Assembly: GCA_902175065.1 (NCBI GenBank)
Contig: CABIIJ010000014.1
Span: 1-40,819 of the forward strand
Length of the DNA stretch: 40,819 nucleotides
Source of the DNA: an uncultured Comamonas sp.
Lineage (GTDB): Bacteria; Pseudomonadota; Gammaproteobacteria; Burkholderiales; Burkholderiaceae_C
Reading direction: 5' to 3'
The stretch's first letter is position 1, and every line of letters starts with the position of its first letter. The position numbers were made by a program, and so were the translations under genes. Shown in pieces: positions 1 through 9,600 of this stretch. The notes under the pieces are model-generated. The model saw nothing but the letters and a program-made list of their open reading frames with translations, made no database searches and was not told where the DNA came from.

Positions 1-255
1 AAGAGCCATAAACTGCAGCCCAGCATGAGCCGACGGGGCAACTGCCATGACAACGCTGTCGCAGAGAGTTTCTTCCAGTTGCTCAAACGTGAGCGCATCC
101 GCCGTAAAACCTATGCCACCCGGCAAGCTGCCCGCAGCGATATCTTCAACTACATCGAAATGTTCTATAACCCCAGACGTCGTCATTCCAGTGCTGACGG
201 CCTGTCGCCTGCAGAGTTTGAGCGGCGTCACTTCCTGAGGCTCCAAGGCGTCTAG
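1..255 (+). pseudogene. IS3-family transposase (OrfB), C-terminal part only (cut by window edge)
   Basis: The reading frame is open from base 1, so the gene begins outside the window; 84 codons are visible before the TAG at 253-255. The visible protein is the end of an rve/DDE integrase core. It contains the block MSRRGNCHDNAVAESFF, which carries the final catalytic Glu of the DDE triad, and then FNYIEMFYNPRRRHSS, the usual C-terminal signature of IS3-group OrfB. Whether the rest of the element is intact cannot be seen. It is typed as a partial gene because only the C-terminal end lies here. The IS family call is from established motifs; a named element is not claimed. Confidence 0.85.
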
Positions 256-273
256 GAAATCCTGGGCGATTCA
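247..273. repeat. Right terminal inverted repeat of the IS3-family element
   Basis: Read inward from the outer end on the minus strand (273 downward) the sequence begins TGAATCGCCCAGGATTTCC, which has the TG...CC form of IS3-group ends. It lies just after the transposase stop codon. Homology of the neighbouring LysR protein stops at exactly this point, which fixes the IS boundary at about 273. Bases 274-276 (ACC) would be one copy of a 3-bp target duplication; the other copy lies outside the window. Confidence 0.7.
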
Positions 274-932
274 ACCAGGTCTGGCTCATCAGCCAGAGCA
301 AACAGTAGACGAGTGACTTGGCGGCAATAGCCTTCGCATACGTCGGGGTGACACGCAATCACGGGATAGCGCACCACCTCACTCAGTGGAACACGACCGT
401 GTGCAAGCAATGGATGGCGAGCAGGAACAGCCAGCAGTAAAGGGTCGTGCCAAACGGCCTCAGCCACGATTCCATTACCAGCATTGTTAGCACGCGAGAA
501 CCCTGCATCGAAGTGCCCCTCATGTAGCCCACGCAATTGTTCGGCCAATGGAACCTCCGTAATTCGCACCTCTACTTCCGGTTCTTCCGCACGGCAGCGC
601 GCCAACCATGTTGATAAACGTGGTTCAGTTGCGCCGTCGGAAACTGCAATGCGCAATATCCCCCGACGCCCCGTAGCAACGGACTTGGCATTTTCTCGGG
701 CCTGCTCAATCGAGGTAAACAGCTTGCGTACGTCCTGTTGGAATGCTCGGCCAGCTGGGGTGAGCTGAGTGCCACGGCGATTGCGAGCAAAAAGCTTCAA
801 TCCCATGTCATCTTCGAGTTCTTTAATTGCCCGTGAGAGTGGTGATTGTTCGATATGGAGCCTCTCAGCGGCCCGGGCAAAATGAAGTTCCTCAGCTACG
901 GCAAGAAAACAACGAAGATGGCGCAGTTCCAT
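252..932 (-). pseudogene. LysR-family regulator, 3' end removed by IS3 insertion
   Basis: The start MELRHLRCFLAVAEELHF is a standard LysR N-terminal helix-turn-helix (about residues 1-60, with QSPLSRAIKELEDDMGLKLF). A substrate-binding domain of the periplasmic-binding-protein type follows from about residue 90. An AAGGA ribosome site lies about 10 bases before the ATG. The frame yields 226 residues against about 300 for the family. The last codons (after ...ADEPDLV) are translated from the IS terminal repeat, so roughly the last 80 residues of the effector domain are missing. It follows the PPTase gene on the same strand with a 56-bp gap. A dominant or constitutive truncated form is possible, but loss of function is the simpler reading. 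Its original target is unknown; it has no counterpart in classical yersiniabactin loci. Confidence 0.85.
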
Positions 933-988
933 TGGCTTTTTCCTTCTTTCTCACGATTTGATAGATGGAGACCGGTGCAACCAATCAG

Positions 989-1729
989 CTATGAGTGAAT
1001 TGGCTGTGCGTACGGCAAACATATGGCTGTCAGCACCTCATCGTTCAGCCATATGTACTGCACCTTCACGCAGGCCCCACAACGCCATTCTTCGCTCCAG
1101 TCCTCAGTCAAACGCAAAACGAGCGATTTGGTCTCACAATCGACGATCTCCGCAGCATGGAAATCCTTGAACTGGCGCACTAACGGATAAAGTGCCTTGT
1201 AAAGTGCTTCTTTCGCGGAAAAAAGCAACGTCAGGGCCCGGGCGCGGCATGGAATGGCCCCTGCCAGGCAGATCAACTCGCTATCACTGCCAACGCTGCG
1301 CTGTATGTCCGCCACGGTGGAGGGTGAGATCAATGATTCGACATCAACTCCCAAGGCATAGAACCTTGATGTAGGGGCTGCCATGGCCACGGCAATTGAT
1401 GTGCAGTGGCTGATACTGCCCAGCACACCCGACGGCCAAACGGGTAACCGATCCCTTGCAGCCAAGGGAAAGTCAGAGATAACCCCCATGGCTAACAGAG
1501 ATCGGTAGGCGCAGAGGCGTCCAGCGAGGAATTCCCTTCGCCGTTTGGTGCCCATGTCCTTGACCATGCGTTGCAACGCCCAATTGCCCTGGGGAAGCCA
1601 TGCTTCGGCCTGTATCCCCAGGGTAATTGGAAAGGCAAGCACGGTGAGCCGAACGTCAGTCGGCAATTCCAATAGGCCACCAAGATCAGGAATCCACGCC
1701 GTTACCGCGTGATCAAGCCACGAAAACAT
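989..1729 (-). CDS. 4'-phosphopantetheinyl transferase (EntD/Sfp type)
   Basis: It transfers the phosphopantetheine arm of CoA to the conserved Ser of carrier proteins, here the ArCP, PCP and ACP domains of the two megasynthases. The 246-residue protein shows the EntD-type blocks in order: RREFLAGR (about 65-71), GSISHC (104-109), GVDVE (127-131, Mg-binding acidic residues) and FSAKEALYKALYP (170-182). It starts 12 bp after the stop of the ligase-synthase fusion gene; an AAGGAG lies near that stop, so translation is probably coupled. It is the last intact gene of the biosynthetic operon. In Yersinia the PPTase (YbtD) is encoded away from the ybt cluster, so a local copy makes this locus more self-sufficient. 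Confidence 0.92.
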   Translation of the reverse strand: MFSWLDHAVTAWIPDLGGLLELPTDVRLTVLAFPITLGIQAEAWLPQGNWALQRMVKDMGTKRRREFLAGRLCAYRSLLAMGVISDFPLAARDRLPVWPSGVLGSISHCTSIAVAMAAPTSRFYALGVDVESLISPSTVADIQRSVGSDSELICLAGAIPCRARALTLLFSAKEALYKALYPLVRQFKDFHAAEIVDCETKSLVLRLTEDWSEEWRCGACVKVQYIWLNDEVLTAICLPYAQPIHS

Positions 1730-1741
1730 TGGCGCAATGAG

Positions 1742-4678
1742 TCAATGCTCCTTCGAGGCAAACAGGTAAGGCCCCACGGAAGTCAGCTTCTCGCACGTTT
1801 CTTCCCATTCGCGTTCTGGTGTTGAGTGCGGCACCAACCCCGCACCGGCTTGCAGCCATGCCTTGCCTGCCTCACGGTACGCTGATCGCAGCACCAAGGT
1901 GGCATCCAGCGAACCGTCGCTGTCTGCAATCAACACGCATCCGCTGTAAAGTCCTCTCTTGCGGCCTTCATGCCGGCTGATGCTTTCCAGTGCTTCCTTT
2001 TTGGGGATGCCGGATGCCGTGACGGCTGGGAACAGCTTTTCGAATGCAGTCCATGCACTGGCTCCAGGCGCCAGGATGCCTTTCACGTGTGATGCCAAAT
2101 GCTGGACGCTACCGCGCTCCAGCACGTTCATGAAGTCGTCCACAATGACTGATTCACGCTGGCATGCCTGCAACATTTCCTGGACAGCGAGCTTCACCGA
2201 GACCGCGTGTTCGGCGATTTCCTTCACGTCGGACTCCAGTTCTTCGCGAAGTTGCCGGTCTGCATCCTGATTCCCCGTCAATGCGCGTGTTCCCGCCAAG
2301 GGTTGGGTCGTCACATTGCGCTCGCCATCAACGGTCACGACGATTTCCGGGCTGAAGCCGTATGCCTGAAACTCGCCGTCTTGTAACAAGAACGAGCGGG
2401 CAGGCGTATTGGACTGCCGCCCCGCGTAGTAGCTGGCGACCATGTCCACGGTGGACGGAACCTCGACAGGACGGGAGAGGATAACTTTCTGGTAGCGGCC
2501 CTCCTGCATGTCCTGTACGGCAGAGGCCACGATTTCACGGTATTGAACACCGCCCGTTGAACGCACATCCAACGCGATAGGCGTATCACTACTGGACAGC
2601 ACATTTTTTTCGGCCGTCTCGACAATGGCCTTCAAACGGGGGATCTCCTCGGCACTTAGGGCACGCAGTTGCACCGACTCACGCCTGAAGCGGATTTCGC
2701 TGTTTGGAATCACGATTCGCAACAACGGACCAGTATTGTGAGGGTTCTCGACACCATAGGTCAGATAGGCGAACTCGAAATCAGCCCGGCCATAGGCACG
2801 CCAGTGTTCGAAAGGAATATCTGCCAGCGCCTGCTCGATACCTTCACTGGCTGAACTGGTTTGCCAAGTCTTCCCATCACTGCGTCGAACCGCTCCATTC
2901 GAGTCGACCGTAATCTCCATAGCGCTTCCCAGCCCCAGCGTCCATTCTCCATGATGTTCATACAACACATAGTGACTGGCTTCATGACGGATGACGTCGA
3001 CTACTTTCACCGCCAGTTCGAATGGCGATGTATCTGTTGCCATAGCCTCTTGCTGGTAACGTGACGGCACGGTCTCGGCCGCCCCTGAAGCCCGTTGAGT
3101 TGCGATGACCACCAGACGCCGTTTGTCGATTTTTCTGGCGGCGGTCAAAGGCCACTCGTCAATGGTCTCGATCTGGTCTGGCACTTTGTAATCACTCAAG
3201 CCACTTTCGCGCAGTGCCGCCTTGATTCGAATCGGGTCGATTGCCTGACCTTCCGGCTTGATGAAAACGCAGATTCGCTCACCCAGCAAATCGTCGGGAA
3301 CCCCAATGGCCACGGCAGCATGAACGCCATGCAGCGAACTGATGGCTTCTTCAACTTCGGCTGCGGAGATCTTCTCACCGCAGCGGTTGATCTGCTCCTT
3401 GATGCGGCCCTCCACGATCAAATTTCCACTCTTGTCACGACGAACCAGGTCACCGGATCGATAAAAACCATCTTCGGTGAAACTGGATGCGTTCTGTATC
3501 GGTGCTCGGAAGTAGCCTCGAATCGTGTAAGGGCCACGGGTCAGCAGCTGTCCGACTTGTCCTTCTGGAACGTCTCGGTCGTCTTCACCGACAAGTCGAA
3601 CCTCGTCTTTGGGAGACAGAGGCCGGCCTTGGGTGTGAATGATGGTTTCGATCGGGTCGTCCAGTCGCGTGTAGCACAACAAGCCCTCGGCCATGCCGAA
3701 AACCTGCTGCAACGGGCATCCAATGACATCGAGCAGTTGTCGGGCCAGCCCGGCCTCCAGTCGAGCGCCACCAACCTGTATCAGCTTGAGGCTGGACAGA
3801 TCACTGTCTTCCCACTCACGGCCTTCCACCCACAGTTTGGCCAGTGGTGGCACCAGCGCCACATGCGTGACGCCGAGCTGCTCAATCAACGGCATGGCCT
3901 CATCGCAACTGGCAGAGGTGGACGTCACTACTTTGCCGCCACATTGGAAAGTCCCCAGCACGCCAGGCGAAGCGAGCGTGAAATTGTGGGCGGCCGGCAG
4001 CACCGCCAGGAACACCATGTCGCGCTCGAATCCGCACAGGTTGGCAGACGCAGTGAAATTGTAGAAATAGTCCCCATGCGTGCGGGGAATCAACTTCGGC
4101 GTGCCTGTTGTGCCGCCTGAGAGCAGTAGTAAGGCGGTATCACTTTCATCTTGTTCAGGCCATGGGCAGGTGGGCCCCTGCAGTGTGTCCAGGATCAGAA
4201 CGTTGCGTGTTTCGGACTCTGCGTCCCCATCCATGACGACCAGTCGCAGGCTTTCATGTTTGGTTTGCATCCTGCGTGCCAGTTCCAGGTAATCATGCTC
4301 ACCTGTGTCGTCAGGGATGAAATAAGCAACTGGTTGAGCAAGCGCCATCAAGGCATCTATGTCTTGCTCCCGCTGATTGGGCATTGCCATCACGGGAATG
4401 GCCCCCAGGCGCAGTAGCGCAAATACCGTATGGAAGAAACCGAACGTGTTGGGCAAATGGACCATGGCATGGTCGCCAGCACGCAGGCCTGCCGCGTACA
4501 AGCCACCGGCCAGACGTTCGACGCTCTCTTGCAATGCTGCATAGGTCAGGGATTCACCGCTTTCATTGACCAGAGCCGTGCGCTCGCCATAGTCATGTGC
4601 CCATTGCGATAGGCAATGCCCCAGAAGCAACGGTTTGTCGTACTGATTCAAGCTGGTGGCGGTTATGTCGGTTTTCAT
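1742..4678 (-). CDS. ybtE-ybtS fusion: Fused salicyl-AMP ligase / salicylate synthase (YbtE-YbtS-like)
   Basis: One 978-residue frame carries two enzymes normally made as separate proteins. Residues 1 to about 530 are an aryl acid adenylating enzyme of the YbtE/EntE/DhbE kind: core motif LLLSGGTTGTPK (184-195), YRSGDL (406-411), VEGRIKEQINRCGEKI (422-437) and the C-terminal catalytic Lys at about 516 in TAARKIDKR. Residues from about 545 to 978 are a MbtI/YbtS/Irp9-type salicylate synthase: GRYQKVILSR with the catalytic Lys at about 731, GSVQHLASHV (856-865) and VTASGIPKKEAL (886-897). It should convert chorismate to salicylate and activate salicylate as the AMP ester for loading on the irp2-like ArCP. 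AAGGAG lies before the ATG, 12 bp after the thioesterase stop. The joint (about 530-545) is Ala/Ser/Gln-rich and looks like a linker; no stop or frameshift interrupts it. Confidence 0.93.
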   Translation of the reverse strand: MKTDITATSLNQYDKPLLLGHCLSQWAHDYGERTALVNESGESLTYAALQESVERLAGGLYAAGLRAGDHAMVHLPNTFGFFHTVFALLRLGAIPVMAMPNQREQDIDALMALAQPVAYFIPDDTGEHDYLELARRMQTKHESLRLVVMDGDAESETRNVLILDTLQGPTCPWPEQDESDTALLLLSGGTTGTPKLIPRTHGDYFYNFTASANLCGFERDMVFLAVLPAAHNFTLASPGVLGTFQCGGKVVTSTSASCDEAMPLIEQLGVTHVALVPPLAKLWVEGREWEDSDLSSLKLIQVGGARLEAGLARQLLDVIGCPLQQVFGMAEGLLCYTRLDDPIETIIHTQGRPLSPKDEVRLVGEDDRDVPEGQVGQLLTRGPYTIRGYFRAPIQNASSFTEDGFYRSGDLVRRDKSGNLIVEGRIKEQINRCGEKISAAEVEEAISSLHGVHAAVAIGVPDDLLGERICVFIKPEGQAIDPIRIKAALRESGLSDYKVPDQIETIDEWPLTAARKIDKRRLVVIATQRASGAAETVPSRYQQEAMATDTSPFELAVKVVDVIRHEASHYVLYEHHGEWTLGLGSAMEITVDSNGAVRRSDGKTWQTSSASEGIEQALADIPFEHWRAYGRADFEFAYLTYGVENPHNTGPLLRIVIPNSEIRFRRESVQLRALSAEEIPRLKAIVETAEKNVLSSSDTPIALDVRSTGGVQYREIVASAVQDMQEGRYQKVILSRPVEVPSTVDMVASYYAGRQSNTPARSFLLQDGEFQAYGFSPEIVVTVDGERNVTTQPLAGTRALTGNQDADRQLREELESDVKEIAEHAVSVKLAVQEMLQACQRESVIVDDFMNVLERGSVQHLASHVKGILAPGASAWTAFEKLFPAVTASGIPKKEALESISRHEGRKRGLYSGCVLIADSDGSLDATLVLRSAYREAGKAWLQAGAGLVPHSTPEREWEETCEKLTSVGPYLFASKEH

Positions 4679-4690
4679 AACAAGGCTCCT

Positions 4691-5476
4691 TTATTTGCAA
4701 GCGCACGTCGGCATGTGCGCGAAATCCAGTTCAAAACGGCGTCGGATGTGTTCCAGAAAGGCTCTCGGACGCCGAGTGGCATAAAAATGGTCGCCAGCAA
4801 TGGCTACCGGCCCCTTCGCATCGCATAGCCAGCTTTTCCAGGCATCGACCTCCGAGTTCCAGGCTTCCTGGTCTGCACTGCCATAAATCAGCAAGGCAGG
4901 CGTTTGCAGTTGGCGATCAGCAGCCAATGCCTGCGGCAGCCCATAGCTTTCGGTTGCCCGGAAATCCGCCCGCAGCATCGGCATGAATACAGGCCACAGG
5001 CCAGGCTCATTCAGCAGTTCCTGGGCGCTGCCGCCAATGGCAACCAACTGCTCAAGGAAGGCGCGATCTTCCAGATGGCTGATGAGGCGACGGCCCTGAA
5101 GATGCGGCGCATGGCAACCAGAAAGAACCAGGCCATGTGGAGTTGTGCCTTGCTGCTCAAGGCGAGCACAAACCTCATAGGCCACCTGAGCCCCCATGCT
5201 GTGTCCGCCAATGACGAGCTGCTGGTAGTCGATTTTCTGTGTCCGAATCGCCACCAAAACCTGGTCGGCAAGTTCTTCAATGCTCGATGCGCAGGGCTCG
5301 CTCATTCGATGGTCGCGCCCTGGATAAACCGCCAGACTGACTTGCAAGCCGTCAGGCTGAAGATCGCGCCAACTCCGAAAGGCACTGGCGCTCCCACCGG
5401 CAAAGGGGCAAAGCACCAGGTGGAGGTCTCCAGTGCCTGGTTCGCTCGGGCTGCACAGAGGCAACAGGCTATCCAT
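4691..5476 (-). CDS. ybtT: Type II thioesterase (YbtT-like)
   Basis: A 261-residue alpha/beta hydrolase of the GrsT/YbtT family that removes misprimed or stalled acyl groups from carrier domains. Visible motifs are LCPFAGGSA (22-30, oxyanion region), GGHSMG with nucleophile Ser93, LLIYGSAD (Asp of the triad) and AGDHFYA (catalytic His, about 234). Its ATG overlaps the stop of the upstream reductase gene by 8 bp, and a GGAGG site lies inside the end of that gene, so the two are translationally coupled. Length matches YbtT (about 260 residues). Confidence 0.92.
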   Translation of the reverse strand: MDSLLPLCSPSEPGTGDLHLVLCPFAGGSASAFRSWRDLQPDGLQVSLAVYPGRDHRMSEPCASSIEELADQVLVAIRTQKIDYQQLVIGGHSMGAQVAYEVCARLEQQGTTPHGLVLSGCHAPHLQGRRLISHLEDRAFLEQLVAIGGSAQELLNEPGLWPVFMPMLRADFRATESYGLPQALAADRQLQTPALLIYGSADQEAWNSEVDAWKSWLCDAKGPVAIAGDHFYATRRPRAFLEHIRRRFELDFAHMPTCACK

Positions 5477-6602
5477 CCGTGCCTCCTTCCTCTTCCTGAT
5501 CTGGCGCCAATTCTTTCCAACTGATCACTTTCGGTGGAGACAGATGCTGCTCAGTCACAGGTGGAACGATGTGCAGGACATCGAGCCACAAGCGAGCCAA
5601 CGCCAACTGGTGTGCTGCACTGAATCCTGCCGGAGTGCTGGCACCATCAAGAACCTGGCAAAGTCCTTGCAGGACATGCGCAATGCCTGCTGCGCCATCA
5701 ATTTCAAAGGCATCGCGCCAGTTTTTGGCTGCATCGTGCAGAACCATAGAAGTTGGTCGCGCATAGGCATCCTCCTCATGGGCATAGCGGTACATCGTGC
5801 GATCACGGCTGTCGTGCTGCGTGTCATGGAAAAGCCCCGTCCACAGTACAGGCCCATAGCTTGCTTCCAGCGTCAGATAGCCTGACGGCCAAAGCAGGCT
5901 GGCTTGGTGCATTACCAGGCTGTACATATCGGGATCGGACGGGTCCAGATAGGCTTGCAAGCGCAGCACGGCGTGACATCCACCCGGAAGCATCAAGCTG
6001 ATCGGCACGAAGCGTGCGTCGGCACCCTGCAGTAGTTGAACCTGTATCTCGCCGCCCGCAGGAACGCCACACGCTTGCAGCAACAAGTCCAACGTCGAAT
6101 ACAACAACTGGCGACTGGTGGTCAGGTGCGCCGAGCATGGCACCTCACCATCCAGGCAATAGCGGATTCGGGTCGCCCGGTCTATCCAGCAGCGACCTGC
6201 CGGTACATGGGGATAGAAGCTGTTGACCCAGTACAGCAGGTCACGTTCTTCGGCAAGCGTCTGGAGCCGGGCAATATCATCCGGGTGCAAGGGGTGTTCC
6301 TGCACCACATGGATGCCCCGATTCAATAATGCTGCCGCCAATTGACTGCCTTCTCCCTGAGCCACTGTCGAGCGAACCACCACGCAGGCGATGTCGATAT
6401 CGTCCGGCACTTGCTCAAGGCTTGTGTAGAGCGGAATACCAAAGTCATGTGCCAATTGCTGGGCTCTGCGGCTACCGCGGGCCAGCAGACCGGCCAGTTC
6501 AAGACCCGGCCGAGGCTGCATGAAGGCGTTGAGATACACCTCGCCAAATTTGGCACCAACAACCAGCACGCGCCGGTTCTTTCTGATGGCGGGCTGGATC
6601 AT
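5469..6602 (-). CDS. ybtU: Thiazolinyl imide reductase (YbtU/Irp3-like)
   Basis: A 377-residue NAD(P)-dependent reductase of the Gfo/Idh/MocA fold that reduces one thiazoline ring to thiazolidine while the chain is still attached to the synthase. The N-terminal Rossmann segment RVLVVGAKFGEVYLNAF (11-27) is close to the family block as recalled from YbtU/Irp3 and PchG, and QEHPLHPDD follows near residue 100. Length is close to YbtU (about 366). The ATG overlaps the irp1-like stop by 4 bp (ATGA), with AGGAGGG six bases upstream. Position directly after the irp1-like gene is the same as in the Yersinia cluster. Confidence 0.93.
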   Translation of the reverse strand: MIQPAIRKNRRVLVVGAKFGEVYLNAFMQPRPGLELAGLLARGSRRAQQLAHDFGIPLYTSLEQVPDDIDIACVVVRSTVAQGEGSQLAAALLNRGIHVVQEHPLHPDDIARLQTLAEERDLLYWVNSFYPHVPAGRCWIDRATRIRYCLDGEVPCSAHLTTSRQLLYSTLDLLLQACGVPAGGEIQVQLLQGADARFVPISLMLPGGCHAVLRLQAYLDPSDPDMYSLVMHQASLLWPSGYLTLEASYGPVLWTGLFHDTQHDSRDRTMYRYAHEEDAYARPTSMVLHDAAKNWRDAFEIDGAAGIAHVLQGLCQVLDGASTPAGFSAAHQLALARLWLDVLHIVPPVTEQHLSPPKVISWKELAPDQEEEGGTDG

Positions 6603-9600
6603 TGCTCACCCTCCTGGCGATTTGCTTGAGAGGAAAGCCATTGCTGGACCTGGTGCCCCAGTGGGACGGCCACGCTTTCGTCTTCCATGAGTTGCCAGTG
6701 CGTTGCCTGAACGACCAGGGTTTGTGCGTGTGCTTTCCAGTCTGCCCATTCGCATTCGGCGGGCTTCCAGTGATCAGGATGACGATCCGCCTCTATCCAG
6801 AAGATGGGAACAAGCACGGATGGCCCGACACGGTGTTTTGCCAGCAAATTCAGCAGGCGGTAAAGGCGCGTCAGCCACTGGCGTGCCGCATCCACCGGCA
6901 TGGCCTCGTTGATAACCCCTGCCTGAACGGCACCCGTGACGAACGCTTCAATGCGACCTGATTCGTCAAGGTTGTCCCAGTTGTCTGGCAGCACGATCTT
7001 GTGTTCACCGGACAGCATCACCATCAATGCGGACAGATCTGCTACAGCGAAGTCGGCTCCATACACAGGATCTATCAGTACCAGCCGGACGGCCTTGCCA
7101 CGGCCATGCAGTATGCGTGCGACTTCGGCAGCAACCGCCGCACCGTAGGACCAGCCGACCAGCGTGGTCGGTGCAGTGCCAATCTGTGCCTGCATCGCAC
7201 GCAGATAGCCAGCAGCCAACGCAGGCAGCGTGTCCACATTGATCTGTTCCGGCGCTTGCAAGCCCCACACTTGAGCATCCAGTGCCTGAGCAAAGGCCAT
7301 GTATGAGGCCACGCCACCGTCCGAGGCATGGAACACGAACAGGCGTTCATCCGTGGTTCCCTGGGTCAGTGGTACGAGCACATTTTCCATATCCTTATTC
7401 CTGGTTCCTTTGAGCGTGGCGCAGAAAGCGGCCAACGTCCGATGGGCAAACAGCGCTTGCAGGCTGGCACCCACAACGCCGATCCGATTGAGCTGGGCGA
7501 TGACACGGGTTGCTATCAGGCTGTCGCCGCCGCTGTGGAAGAAATCGCTGGCAGGACTCACCGGCCTGCCAAGAAAGGTCTGCCAGACCTGCGCCACGCT
7601 GTTCATCAACACTTCGTCGGGCGTTCCGCCTGCATCGACGGACACAACAGGCGCTGCGGCATCCAAGGGTTGTGTGGCGGTACCTTTGGACGCGCAAGCC
7701 AGATCGGGCGTGAACATGTTCTGCCGTTCGCTCTGCCGCACCTCAACCGCAGGCAGTGCCCCGTTGAAATGCCGGATCAGCGCCTGTTCCACCGCCGCAC
7801 AATCAACATGGGCAGCTCGTACCAGCCGAGCCACGATTACATGCTGGTGAATGGGCGATGCCTCTGATTCCGGCCAGGCCAGCTCCAAAGCAAAGCCGCC
7901 GTCTTGCAGTACCTCGCGCCACTGGGCCAGATCCAACATCGCCCGGTCGTCAATGACGCGCTCATCCTGGTAATTGCCCAAGCCCTCAATGAAGCCCACG
8001 CTGGCCATCTGCAACAAGCTGTCTCGGTGGGTCGCCTCGATCAGCACCAGGCGCGCACCGGGCTTCATCAGACTGCCGACCCGGCGCAGCGAACGCACCA
8101 CATGACTGGCGTCATGCATGACCTGAGCCGCGACCACAAGGTCATAGCCCTCGACCGGGTGCTGCGCGTAATCGACGGGCTGATTGATGTCAAAGATGCC
8201 GTATTGCAGCTCGTCACGCCCGGCGAACCGCTTGCGCGCCTCGTCCAGGAAAAAAGAGGAGACATCGGTGAAGTGATAGCTGTGAAGGCGATTGCCTAGC
8301 GCGTCCAGAACCGCTCCGGTGGTTGCGCCAGTGCCTGCGCCGACCTCTAGCGCGCGCAGCCTATCGGCAGTTCCGTCAAGCTGCCCCAACGCCCGCACGA
8401 TGTATTTCACGTTCCGGGCCACGCATTGGACGGCCGGGTTCTCTGCATACAGGGCGCGAGTGACCGCATAGTCATCGACAAAGAACAACTCCAGAGCCGA
8501 GCATGCACCCTGTAGCAGTTGCGCATGGCGATCCATGCTACGGTCGAGATAATCAGCCAGGGTATCGCCCCAGGCGCTGGAAGGCATAGAAGGCGGCGCC
8601 GACATCTCACCCAAGGGACGCAGGCACATGAAGCTCTGGCCGTCCTGGCTCAACCATCCTGCCTGGACGAGTGCGCGAAGCCATTGACGCACGATGCGCT
8701 CGAACTGCGGCAGCACTTTCAGACGCTGGTAGATGGCATCCAGCTCCGCAGTCTGCCTTTCCTTCACGAACAGACCGTGGCTTGCCAGGGTGCGGGCAAT
8801 CCCGTGCAATGCGCGGGTTTCCAGCGCATCCCATACGGTATCGAACAGTTGCTGTTCGGCAGCATCCAGACCTGTCAATTCTGCCAGGCTTCCCAGTGCA
8901 CGGCCTGGCAGACGGCTCAGCGTATAGTCGTGCTGTGCCGCCACTACTTTCACCAGCACACTATCCGTGCCGTCACGCTGTCGGACATCGGCCTGCAAGA
9001 CTTCAGCCTGTTGGCAGGCAACAGCCTCGATGTCGCGCAGATCGACCTTGCTGTCAGTGCTGTCAGCGAGCCACTGATGCCGCTCGAACGGCTGTGGTTC
9101 TTGCATGCCTTCAGGCAACTTCAACAACCCCGGCAGTTCCATCCGCTGTGGGTGTAGCGCTACGGCCCGCAGGACTTCGTGGAAGTCCTCAAACATGCGT
9201 TGCGCCGTGCCTTCGGCCAGCACTTCATCCATGCAGTACCAACTGAATACCAACTCGCCGTCAATCTCCATGACCTGGTGATCCAGCCAGACTTGCGGCG
9301 TCTGCGTGAAGACATGCACGGGGTCGCCCAGAAGGCTGGTCATCGCCTGGTCGATTGCCAGTCCATCCAATGTCATGCCCAGCATGCTGGTGAACACCAC
9401 TGGCATCAGCGGTTGATGCGATTGCCCGCGAATGCGGCCTACCTCCCGCAGTAACTCCACACCGTTGACCTGGCTGTGTGCCAGATGCTGGCGTAAGCGT
9501 CGCTGGGTGTGCTCAATGGACTGACGCAAGGTGATGGACGGATCACCCAGGTCGAAATCGACCAGGAGTACCGAAGTGAAATCACCAATCAGCTGGCTCA

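Larger units (their letters stand above)
1..273 (+). mobile_element. IS3-family insertion sequence, right end
   Basis: This is the right-hand end of an IS3-group element: OrfB C-terminus plus terminal inverted repeat. It sits inside a LysR gene on the opposite strand and marks the left boundary of the siderophore locus in this window. The left part of the element lies outside the window. Confidence 0.8.

Noticed and set aside
3095-4120. Plus-strand 341-codon open frame opposite the ligase-synthase gene
   Set aside because: It is antisense to conserved adenylation motifs, with no domain and no start signal.
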